This document shows, one piece after another, positions 44,224-52,907 of a stretch of DNA of 64,000 bases. The notes beneath the pieces were generated by a model. That model had not been told where the DNA came from. It ran no database searches and was given only the letters and a program-made list of their open reading frames with translations. This DNA is from Tetracentron sinense (Eukaryota; Streptophyta; Magnoliopsida; Trochodendrales; Trochodendraceae). The stretch's first letter is position 1. Every line of letters begins with the position of its first letter. The translations under genes were made by a program, and so were the position numbers. Location: positions 62,001 through 126,000 of the forward strand of contig JABCRI010000113.1 in assembly GCA_015143295.1 (NCBI GenBank). Reading direction: 5' to 3'.

Positions 44224-46442
44224 TGTTAGACATGATGCCCAGAAAAGTCATTTAGATCGTTAGACACTAATTAATTTGATTAATAAAGACTTTTTCTTAA
44301 TCTATTATGTATTCATTATGGGTAATTGACCATGATCATGAGATGATCTATACGATATGAGATATCGATAAAGGTCCATAGGATATATTGTAGGAAGGTT
44401 ATGTGATTGGATTATCACAGGCAGATATAACTTTCCGGTTCTTTAGACCTTATATAGTCACAGCTGTGGGTGAAGCTGCGCACTTCACTTATATGGTTGC
44501 TAGAATGCCAAAATGTTCTCAATAGTTGAGATATAGTTCTATCTCGAACTATTGTAGTGGAGACTACACATTGACATATGGGTGCATAAATGTACACTGA
44601 CTGATTGTATTCAATGAGAGACCTCTTGCATAAACATACTATCAAATAGTTGGTCTCTCATTCACATTGAACGGTTTCGATGATCCTTAGATCTGATGAG
44701 TTCATTTATGACTGAGCAGTGATCTGACTGTTTTGATTCCACCAACGTATTTTCTAGCTTAGGAAATACAATATAGTGACAGTTGGATAATCAGAAAGCT
44801 GTTCGAGTCATGATGAATTTCAAACAAGAAATCTATGTTCATTAATTTAAGAGATTATCCAAGTTCCGGGTAAGATAGTTGATTAAGTTCAAATCCTGCG
44901 CAAGTGATTTTGAAAACAAAATAAGTTTTGAAATATATTTTTATTAAAAGGTATTATACTTATAAAAGGATTTTCTCAAAATGTTTTTCATGAAAAATTA
45001 TTTCTCATGGCTTAATCATAAGTCTTGGAAACCCAGATGATTTACAATGGGCTATGGGTTAGATGGTATGTCAATCTCGAAGGCCCATTAGGGATAATGT
45101 ATTTGGAAGGATAGATCAAATTTAAAAATTCATGTGACATGAGCCGAAATGGTTAATGTTCATACACTGGGATTCAATTGCAACATGGATATCTCATATC
45201 ACTTGTAATTCCGATGTAATTCCTGTTTAGGTTAATGGAATAACATTGGGTAAGCCAGGGTAAGAATGTCCCAGAGCAATCTGTGGAGGTGCTCACATAA
45301 AAAATATAAGCTCAGTAATTGATTAAAAGTTAATCAATTATTTAAGTGATTAAAAGTTAATCATTAATTAAATAGATTAAAATTTAATCTATTGTTTAAA
45401 TTAATTGTTAATTTAAACTAAGGGATTATTTTAGTAATTATTTGATTAACATAATTAAAGGAGAAATGGGTTTGAACCATATCCATAAACCCATTAAAAT
45501 GGACTTTTAATATGGGCCAAAGCCCATGGGTTTAAACCCAAGGGTGGGGCGCCCACTTGAGGAATCCTAATTGGATTAGGATTATGTTAATTGAATAATT
45601 GTTGAAATATAATTCCTACAATTATGGAATTAAAATCTAATTGTTGGATTGCAATAAGGATGAGGATAAGTTGTAATTGGATTACAACTTGGAGTGTTTA
45701 ACTCCTCAAACTCCATGCCCCTTTGAAGCTCATGCCCCTATCCCCCCTCTTTGGTTAAGGTTTCCTAGTTTGACTAGGATTCCTCACTTGTGTTGGATGT
45801 TGACTTATCCCTTTTAATTAAGGAATCTCTTTTAATAGGGACTCTTTAATTAGTAGGATTACTATAACTAAAGTAGTTATAGATTAAGTAGGAGTTTAAT
45901 TAATTAATAGTAAGAGTTATTATTAATTGATAATTCCTAATAGATAAGTTGTAGTTGGAATAGGATTAGGATAGGATCCTAGTCTATATATTCCCCAACA
46001 CCCTAGACCATTAAGTACTTTTTCTCAAAAATTTTCTCCCCTCTCCTCCCTCTCTCCAAACCGTGAGACCCTAGGGATCCCCCTAGGGACTTTCGTGAGC
46101 TTCTAAGGTAGTGCAAGTTGGGTTTTGTTTATTCTAAGGTTTTGAACCTTAGTACTTTTGGTGATAGAAAGTCTACACCATTACTCCATCTTCTTCCTCT
46201 TGCTTCTATAATTCCAAAGGAGATTCTAAAGCTTCATGGGGATAGCGAAGAACAAGGATCGAGCTTCTAGTATTTTTTCAGAGAAATCTCTACAAAGAGT
46301 TCTGACGGTTTGAGTGGATTAAGCTTCACCGGTGAACATCATTCACCAAGGTGGTATGACTAAAACGATAATTTTGATACTTTCTATGGCGTTAAGATCT
46401 AAGGGGATCTAGTTTCCGCATAAATTTTTATTCGGATCCCCA
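44224..46442 (+). repeat. Copia 3' LTR
   Basis: 2,219 bp direct repeat of 36,430-38,632, ending CGGATCCCCA. Has short C tracts where the 5' LTR has C25, and an insertion of about 35 bp near 45,480-45,510. Confidence 0.9.
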
Positions 46443-46653
46443 TTTGAGAAGAGTTGAGGAGACCTTGGATTTATAGGTAAAGGGTTTGGGGACCTAAAGG
46501 GGATTAGGACGGAGGTTGGTGAGGTCGCAGGATGGAGTGGGGTGACCAGAAGGCATGCCTAATGCACTGGGGGGAGCAGGTTTTGCGTAAAACGTAAACT
46601 TCAGGAATGACGATAATTCCAATACCACCTTTCAATCTTAAGGCAAAAAAGAT

Positions 46654-46680
46654 AATGGCGGTAGAATAATTACCGCCATT
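46654..46680. repeat. Hairpin AATGGCGGTA / TACCGCCATT
   Basis: Perfect 10-bp arms with a 7-nt spacer in unit C1, followed by TATGAATTTTTTCA. Confidence 0.9.
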
Positions 46681-46755
46681 TATGAATTTTTTCAAAAAAA
46701 TGTCTGCCCAGAGTTAAATTCTCATACACGCAGTATGATTTTTACTACCAAAGGC

Positions 46756-46780
46756 ATGTCGGTAATTGGATTACCGACAT
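46756..46780. repeat. Hairpin ATGTCGGTAAT / ATTACCGACAT
   Basis: Perfect 11-bp arms with a 3-nt loop TGG, followed by TCTAAGATTTTTTGAA. Confidence 0.92.
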
Positions 46781-47162
46781 TCTAAGATTTTTTGAATTTC
46801 AGGGCTTGGGTCCCCTCCTAGGACTTGGCTAGGGTTTGTGAGCCCTGTATGGGCCAGGGTATTTTTCTACGGGTTTTAGGCCTTAGGGGCCTTGGGTAAG
46901 TGTTACATGGGCCTTGGGCCCATGCCCTAGGTTTGTAGGGTTGGACTGGGGCTAGGCTAGGGATAGCTAGGGTTTAACTAGGGTTAGACCTATGGTTGTC
47001 TTAGGGTGGACCTAGGGTTTACCTATGGTTTGACTAGAGTTGACCTAGGGTTTAACTGGGTTGACCTAAGGTTGACTCAGGATTTTCCTAGGGTCTTACT
47101 ATGGTTAATTACGGTTAAAGAGTTTAACTATGGTTAGGGGGGTGTAAAATTGGGTGTGTACA

Positions 47163-47283
47163 TAGGGTTTTATTGTGGATTGGAAAATAAGAATATTTAA
47201 GTGATTAAGTTGTATGAATTCAATGGAAATTAGTATGTAAATAATTCTATGTTTAAATAAATCAAATTAAGTGTGATTAATTG
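47163..47283 (+). repeat. Remnant D of older Tekay-type LTR, left piece
   Basis: Lies between the start of unit C1 and the young Tekay element. AT-rich. Assigned to the same interrupted LTR as 56,139-56,694 and 59,302-59,980 because the AATTG duplication joins it directly to 56,139. The left end of the LTR is missing or too diverged to see. Confidence 0.5.
47279..47283. repeat. Target-site duplication AATTG (left of Tekay element)
   Basis: Exact match to 56,134-56,138. Confidence 0.93.
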
Positions 47284-47504
47284 TGTAGCACCCCGGATTT
47301 TTTCATCCTTAATGAATAGCACCTTCATAGCTAATTGGCCGTTTTCATAGTTTTCGTAGTCTAATTAATAAATAAGGGAGAAATCGGAAATTCCGAAACG
47401 TCAGAAATGTTCGTTTTCGAAAGACGGATCCAACGCAAGTTGAATCGTCGAAATCCGACGAGCAAGTAAAAAGATATGGTCAAAACAGTCCAGACATAAC
47501 AGAG

Positions 47505-47691
47505 CACCGATCGCTCGGTCATTACCTGCGATCGATCGGTCCACTACCGATCGCTCGATGGCTATCGCACGGTTAACTTTTTTGTATGGGGAAAAATTCC
47601 AGAGAGTGTGTTTTTGACCGATCTCTCGGTCATAACACCGATCGATCGGTAAGCCTCCGATCGCTCGGTCCATAGCACCGATCGATCGGTC
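47505..47691 (+). repeat. GATCG palindrome array in U3, 5' LTR
   Basis: Seven to eight words such as CACCGATCGATCGGTC, ACCGATCGCTCGGTC and GACCGATCTCTCGGTC within 187 bp, ending about 55 bp before the TATA box. Candidate binding sites for a dimeric factor; this is inference. Confidence 0.85.
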
Positions 47692-47746
47692 ATACGCAGT
47701 TTTTCTTCATTAAGGGTGTTTAAGACTTTAAACACCACCCCTTGCC

Positions 47747-47754
47747 TATAAATA
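47747..47754 (+). promoter_or_regulatory. TATA box, 5' LTR
   Basis: GCCTATAAATAGGC, the only strong TATA box in the LTR, directly downstream of the palindrome array. Confidence 0.75.
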
Positions 47755-47959
47755 GGCTGAGTTCGTGCCTTAGGGTTTCAGAAACCCTCTGTGCCCTATC
47801 TTAGGAGGTTTTGAGAGAGAGAAGAAGGAGAGGAACTACTTGTTGATCAAGCTTGTGGAAGATCAAGGTTCTTCCACTTCCCTTGGTGATTTCCAACCAA
47901 GAACTCACTGTTCTTGCTTGTTCCAGCCATTGGGAGTCAAACCCATTGATTTCTCTAAG

Positions 47960-48709
47960 GTAGATACACTCTACTACAATCTTGCAATCCTACTAGTTAC
48001 TAGATATGATTCTTCTTATATATGCCCTATCTATATGTATTGATTCTATGTATGAAAAGGTGTGATTATATACTTGGATGAAGGTTACTATTATGATGCA
48101 CTCTAAGTGTTTGATGAAATACCTCTAAGGGATTCTATGCTTAAATATGATGATTTCTCTTATTAAGTGCATATGCTCGCATGTCTCGCATAAACCGATG
48201 TTTTCCATGGATTGCTCAAAAGTACAAACAAGGGTTTTTCACGAAAAGACGAATAATGAATGATTCTAAGTAACTCTATGATTTCTCTAAGATCGTTTCA
48301 CAAGCTCTAAGGATCATACCATGCTCACAAGAAAACTCTATGATAATGCTCTAAGATCGTCTCACAAGCTCCACGGATCACAATGAAATGCTCTAAGATC
48401 TCTAAGGTTATGCTCTATGGAAATGCTCTACGGTATCGCTCTATGCTCTATGTCTCTACGGATCATAATGACTCTAAGTAACTCCATGAACTCACAAGAA
48501 CTCATAAGGCTATGATTATCGATTGACTCACACGGTTACAGTTTTGGTTTCGAATATTATCTCACATATGTTTTCACGGTTTCCATGCTTTAAGGATTGT
48601 TCGGATTTCATTCTCCATGTCTTGTATGCTCCATGCCTAACCGCTTTATTGTTCTTAGTTTGTATACACTGAGTATTCCATGCTCAGTCGATATTGTTAT
48701 GATCGGCAG
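47960..48709 (+). other. Putative leader intron inside the LTR
   Basis: Donor CTCTAAG|GTAGATAC and acceptor GATCGGCAG|GTGC, 750 bp. Other Tekay-type LTRs keep a comparable donor (CCCTAAG|GTCGATA on minus at 10,125; GAAAG|GTTAGTAC at 57,650) and the GGCAG acceptor. The interior is rich in short CTCTAAG and CTCAC words. Splicing is untested. Confidence 0.35.
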
Positions 48710-48712
48710 GTG
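48669..48712 (+). promoter_or_regulatory. Conserved hairpin plus AG module, 5' LTR
   Basis: CTGAGTATTCCATGCTCAG stem-loop, TCG, an AT-rich stretch, ATCGGCAGGT. Counterparts in four other LTR copies of the window. Confidence 0.55.
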
Positions 48713-48843
48713 CTCGGGTTCCATTCGATTTGTGTGGCGACGAACCTTGGGTCGAGGAAGAGTACCGTGACCCGGAGCCTTCCATGGATCACTATCACGA
48801 CGATGGTGCTCTAGATAGGAGTCGTGACTTCGATTTCTGTTGA
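48710..48843 (+). CDS. Conserved acidic micro-ORF, Tekay 5' LTR
   Basis: In the frame that begins two bases after the GGCAG: FDLCGDEPWVEEEYRDPEP, then SMDHYHDDGALDRSRDFDFC and TGA at 48,841. No ATG before the core; the only internal Met is late, so translation would need upstream exons or a non-AUG start. The core EPWVEEEY and the acidic D-rich tail are shared with divergent LTRs at 8,898-9,013 (minus), 58,887-59,017 and 59,606-59,718. Upstream of gag on any transcript starting at the LTR TATA box. Function unknown. Confidence 0.45.
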
Positions 48844-49151
48844 TCGACCGACTTAGAACTTGTGTCATTTTGTTATGTGAGTGTGGGGTTTGTCCACTCC
48901 ACTTTTGGGTTTCTCACATATGTATACTTGTTGGTTCTTACTTGAGCCAAGCTATAGGAGTATTCATTTTGCTTCCGCTATGTTTAGTATTTTATTTTCC
49001 GCTGTGCATTGTATTTCGTTTCCGTTATGTATATTCAGGTACTCTGACAGGTTTCCACGTGTGCCTTATGTATCATACTGGAGGTATGGTACGGCGGTCA
49101 CGAGTCAACTTACCCTTAACTCCTAGGGGGTATTTTGGGTCGCGACAGACT

Positions 49152-49163
49152 TGGTATCAGAGC
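49152..49163 (+). promoter_or_regulatory. Tekay PBS, initiator tRNA-Met
   Basis: TGGTATCAGAGC four bases after the 5' LTR. Confidence 0.93.
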
Positions 49164-49519
49164 TAGTTATGTCTAACGACAGACTTAGTTAGGTCACTCA
49201 GACTTGGCCTAAGCGGAAGTAATTCCTATGAGTTGAACTTAGAACTCAGAAGGACTCAGTTGTCTTAGGCTTGTTACCACGACATAACCGGTATCAAGTG
49301 AATCCTTAGGTCAGTATAGGATCCGAGATTGATGTGGTCCTATGCGAGGTTCTAGTATAGGCTCTAAAGTATAATTATATGATGATGTATATATACCTCG
49401 ATGTATACTATACTATGTGCGGTATAGCATTTCATGATTATTGAATTGCTATATGATATGTGAGGTTTGGTATCCAGTTAGACTCATGTTTTGCCAAATT
49501 GATCTCAGGATTCGATATC
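49164..49519 (+). other. Tekay leader between PBS and gag
   Basis: 356 bp, no ORF. Ends with acceptor-like AATTGATCTCAG at 49,498-49,509, ten bases before the gag ATG. Confidence 0.6.
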
Positions 49520-50779
49520 ATGAGACGTGGCAATCGGGGTCGAGGTTACCATACTCGGAGGGCCGAGAGTGAAGTTCCGAGAGAAGAGGAACCGTTGTAC
49601 TTCACGAATGCGATGGACTCCATAGCCGAGACTTTGGCATTGTTGGCAGCAAGGCCTATGCCTACCCCACCGTCCACGCCTGTACCTACACCGGTGCATC
49701 ACACCGCGGGGCTCGAAGCTTTTAGGAGACTGCGGCCTCCTACATTCTATGGCACTCTAGACCCCATGGTGGCCGAGTCTTGGATTATGCAGCTGGAGAA
49801 GACCTTCCGGGCTCTCCGTTGTACCGATGAGCAAAGGGTAGAATGGGCTTCCTTCGTGATGGAAGGTGAAGCCGAACACTGGTGGAGAGCTGCCCAAAGG
49901 CAGAGAGATGTTGCTAAGGCAGGTGTGCCCTGGACTTGGGCGGAGTTCTTAGAGACCTTCAGGGAACAGTACTTTCCCAGGTTTATTCGGGAACAAAAGG
50001 CGAGAGAGTTTATGCTTTTGGAGCAAGGGTCGATGAGCGTAGCCGAGTATGAGGCTAAGTTCACCGAGTTGTCCAGGTTTGCTCCGCACTTGGTGGCTAC
50101 TGAAGACCTACAGGTCAGGAAGTTTGAGATGGGCTTGAAGGCTTTCATCCGAGATCGGGTGTCCATTCTCCAGGTAGAGTCTTGGAGAGAGATAGTAGGG
50201 AAGGCGAAGATCGCTGAAAAGAATGCAGAAGACTTTGTGAGAAGAAGAGACAGTGGCTTCGGGAAGAGCATGTCTCGGGGTCAGTCGAGTAGTTCTTCAG
50301 AGAAAAGGGCTAGGACTGCACCGTACCAGTTCTCCCAGCCGATGTCGGCTCAGAGACCTTCTTTTGCGCCTCAGGCACCGCGTCCTACGGCATCGCAAGC
50401 TACGAGGGTTATGCCTCCGGCTTCCTCCGCATCGCAGACATTTGAGGAGTGCGCCGAATGTGGTCGTCGGCATAAGACTGGAGATTGCCGAAGAATGTCA
50501 GGTGGATGCTTCCACTGTGGCGAGATGGGCCATATGATTCGAGATTGTCCGCGCAAGCAGTCACGGTCTGGATCACAGGGAGTTCGGCCTCCAGGCAGGC
50601 AGAATTCACTTCAGGGGTCTTCATCTCAGGCCTCTAGATCCTTGCAGCCTACCCAGCAGCCTCGTCAGGCAAACCAGGGCAGAGTCTTTGCCATGACTGA
50701 TAGAGACGCACAGGCATCTGATGATGTTGTGCAAGGTACGCGCGAACTAGTCTTTGTCAAAGTTCTAATATTGCCATGA
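49520..50779 (+). CDS. gag: Tekay Gag
   Basis: 420 codons from ATG 49,520 (MRRGNRGRGY); the frame is open to 49,460, but this ATG fits the family. Capsid: FRRLRPPTFYGTLDPMVAES, WASFVMEGEAEHWWRA, FREQYFPRFIREQKAREFM and LEQGSMSVAEYEAKFTELSR. Zinc knuckle CFHCGEMGHMIRDC (C-x2-C-x4-H-x4-C) near 50,506-50,550 is intact. The stop TGA at 50,777-50,779 lies inside the putative 138-bp intron: unspliced RNA gives Gag with a 14-residue tail (from 50,736), spliced RNA continues in frame into protease. Forms virus-like particles in the cytoplasm. Confidence 0.93.
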   Translation: MRRGNRGRGYHTRRAESEVPREEEPLYFTNAMDSIAETLALLAARPMPTPPSTPVPTPVHHTAGLEAFRRLRPPTFYGTLDPMVAESWIMQLEKTFRALRCTDEQRVEWASFVMEGEAEHWWRAAQRQRDVAKAGVPWTWAEFLETFREQYFPRFIREQKAREFMLLEQGSMSVAEYEAKFTELSRFAPHLVATEDLQVRKFEMGLKAFIRDRVSILQVESWREIVGKAKIAEKNAEDFVRRRDSGFGKSMSRGQSSSSSEKRARTAPYQFSQPMSAQRPSFAPQAPRPTASQATRVMPPASSASQTFEECAECGRRHKTGDCRRMSGGCFHCGEMGHMIRDCPRKQSRSGSQGVRPPGRQNSLQGSSSQASRSLQPTQQPRQANQGRVFAMTDRDAQASDDVVQGTRELVFVKVLILP

Positions 50780-50873
50780 TATATTCGTATCCATATATGT
50801 CCTATGTGGTGTTTTGCGATGTTTGTATCTATATGTACAGTTGTGTTATAACTGGAATGATTCAAATTCTCAG
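50736..50873 (+). other. Putative 138-bp intron at the Gag/protease junction
   Basis: GTGCAAG|GTACGCG donor at 50,736, and AATGATTCAAATTCTCAG|GTTCG acceptor ending at 50,873. AT-rich interior with TGA stop. Length divisible by three; removal restores a continuous QG-S-LLVN junction typical of chromovirus Gag-Pol, and frame 2 is kept on both sides. Confidence 0.65.
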
Positions 50874-52084
50874 GTTCGTTGCTCGTAAATGAATGTTTGG
50901 CAAGAGTGTTGATAGACACAGGGTCCACTCACTCGTTCGTTTCACCAAGCTTTGCCAAGGGCTTTACGTCCGAGCCAAGCAAGCTACCTAGGGAGTTGTC
51001 CATTTCAACTCCATTGGGAAAATCTATTGAGACAGATAAAGTGTATCCGGATAGTGTTGTACAAGTCATGCAGCACGAGTTGCCAGTCGACTTGATCCTT
51101 CTGGGAATTCAGGATTGGGATTTCGATGTCATCCTAGGTATGGATTGGCTCTCAACTCACCATGGACACGTGGCGTGTTTCGAGAAGGTGGTGCATTTTA
51201 AACCCGTGGGGTTAAAGCCGTTTCATTTCAGGGGACTTCAGAGAAGAGACATTTCCCGCTTTGCAGCTCTTAGTCTCGAGGGTGTAGAAGTGCGAGACTC
51301 CACACCCATTCCAGTGGTATGTGAATATATGGATGTTTTTCCGGAAACCTTGCCGGGATTGCCTCCCGATCGTGCAATCGAGTTTGCGATTGAGCTAGCT
51401 CCAGGCACAGTTCCGATTTCGAGAGCTCCGTATAGGATGGCCCCTATTGAGCTTAAGGAGTTAAAAGAGCAGTTAGAAGAATTGCAAGGCCTTGGTTTTA
51501 TCCGGCCAAGTGTTTCACCTTGGGGAGCTCCGGTTCTCTTCGTGAAGAAGAAAGATGGATCAATGCGTCTGTGCATTGATTACAGGCAATTGAACAAGGT
51601 CACGATCAAGAATCGTTATCCATTGCCTCGGATAGACGACTTGTTTGACCAATTGAAGGGTGCGCAGTTTTTCTCCAAGATTGACCTTCGATCTGGTTAT
51701 CATCAGTTGAAGATCAAGAAAGAGGACATTCCGAAGACAGCATTCCGAACTCGATACGGTCATTACGAGTTTTTGGTCATGTCTTTTGGACTGACTAACG
51801 CACCGGCAGCATTCATGGGTTTGATGAATCGGGTGTTCAGATCGTCTCTCGATCAATGTGTGATCGTGTTCGTAGATGATATCCTTGTGTATTCACAGTC
51901 ACAGGAGGATCACACGAGAGATCTCCGTCTGGTCTTGCAGACACTTCGAGAGCATAGTCTGTATGCTAAGTTGAGCAAGTGCGAGTTCTGGCTGAACAAG
52001 GTGTCTTTTCTTGGACACGTGGTATCTGCTGAAGGTATTTCAGTTGATCCTGCAAAGATTGAAGAGTGTCACCGAGATCCGTAG
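50874..52084 (+). CDS. pol: Tekay protease and reverse transcriptase (frame ends prematurely)
   Basis: Protease: [19 protein letters not shown] (DTGS intact), [116 protein letters not shown] and [13 protein letters not shown] (FVDD active site intact). The frame stops at 52,084 because about 26-29 bp are missing after DPAKIE at about 52,060, where the usual W-x-x-P-x segment should be. Downstream text continues in another frame. Confidence 0.93.
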
Positions 52085-52907
52085 TTTCCTCGGGTTGGCA
52101 GGGTATTACAGAAGGTTTGTGGAAGGATTTTCAAGTTTAGCAGCTCCGCTTACCTATCTCACACGGAAGAACACGAGGTTCACTTGGAGTGATAAGTGCG
52201 AGGCTAGTTTCTTGGAGTTGAAAAAGAAGCTTACTTCGGCTCCTGTTCTTACAGTTCCATCTGGGAGCGGTGGTTTCGAAGTCTATAGTGATGCTTCACT
52301 AGTGGGACTTGGATGTGTTTTGATGCAGCATAAACAGGTGGTCGCCTATGCTTCTCGTCAGCTAAAGGAGCATGAGCAAAACTACCCCACACATGACTTA
52401 GAGCTCGCTGCAGTCATCTTTGCACTGAAACTTTGGCGTCACTACCTCTACGGAGAAGAGTTCGTGGTGTTCACAGACCACAAGAGCTTAAAGTATCTTT
52501 TCCTCCAGAAGGAGTTGAATATGAGGCAGCGTCGTTGGATGGAGTTCATGAAGGACTACGACTGTTCCATCCAGTACCACCCGGGTAAGGCTAACGTGGT
52601 AGCCGATGCTCTTAGCAGAAAACCTTACGGAGTTATGGCTCAATTGAGAGTGCAAGAGTGGAAGTTATTACATGATATGTGTCATTTGGACACTACTCTC
52701 AGGCATGTCACGTATGGGCCGATAATGTCCAACGTGGTGGTTAGGCCACAGATCCTGAGCCAGATCAAGGAGTTACAGAGTTCCGATGTTGAGTTGCTTG
52801 CTTACCGAGACAAGTCGGTGAGTAACGGCAATCAGGAGTTCGCTTTAAATGATGATGGTGCTATCACATTAAAGGCAGGTTGTGTGTCCCCGCCGACACA
52901 GTTTTGA
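52061..52907 (+). CDS. pol: Tekay RNase H and linker (second pol frame)
   Basis: Continues after the deletion with [20 protein letters not shown]. Then [58 protein letters not shown] and [12 protein letters not shown], with the four acidic RNase H positions present. The linker runs toward integrase and stops at 52,907 after a one-base deletion near 52,877 (LK-G junction). Confidence 0.9.

Larger units (their letters stand above)
36430..46442 (+). mobile_element. Ty1/copia retrotransposon, full length but dead
   Basis: Two direct LTRs (36,430-38,632 and 44,224-46,442, about 2.2 kb each, starting TGTCAGACATGATG or TGTTAGACATGATG). PBS TGGTATCAGAGC. Order gag, integrase, RT, RNase H as in Ty1/copia. 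LTRs differ by several percent by eye. The coding region has frameshifts, stops and an internal deletion. Lineage within Copia not assigned. A clean 5-bp duplication next to both LTR ends is not visible (see findings). Confidence 0.93.
34970..47162 (-). mobile_element. Ogre/Tat-like LTR unit C1, interrupted by copia element
   Basis: 34,970-36,429 plus 46,443-47,162 form one unit. It matches unit C2 (61,560-63,660) in order: CTAACTAGGGTCG, the CTACGT hairpin region, GAGCCCGTGCCGAGG, GGTCTAGCC-GGGGCTAGGGG, AACCATGG-rich DNA and a TATAAAT-type site. On the minus strand it starts TGTACACACCCAATTTTACA (47,162), the form I associate with Ogre/Tat LTRs. No coding sequence. The left end is truncated compared with C2, which extends about 290 bp further. 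The split by copia falls where C2 reads CCTTTGACAGTGAGGGGAG. Confidence 0.6.
47284..49147 (+). repeat. Tekay 5' LTR
   Basis: TGTAGCACCCCGG...GGGTCGCGACA, 1,864 bp. Holds the palindrome array, TATAAATA at 47,747, a donor-like CTAAG|GTAGATA at 47,959, the hairpin/AG module at 48,669-48,712 and the acidic ORF at 48,710-48,843. Identical length to the 3' LTR. Confidence 0.96.

Noticed and set aside
47150..47154. TTGGG as the left duplication of remnant D (partner ATGGG at 59,981)
   Set aside because: Only 4 of 5 match, and the site falls inside TGTACACACCCAATTTTACA, better read as the start of unit C1.
47401..49126. Small ORFs shared by both Tekay LTRs (90, 67, 86, 108 codons)
   Set aside because: Identity follows from LTR duplication, not selection; unlike the acidic ORF they are not seen in the other LTR families.
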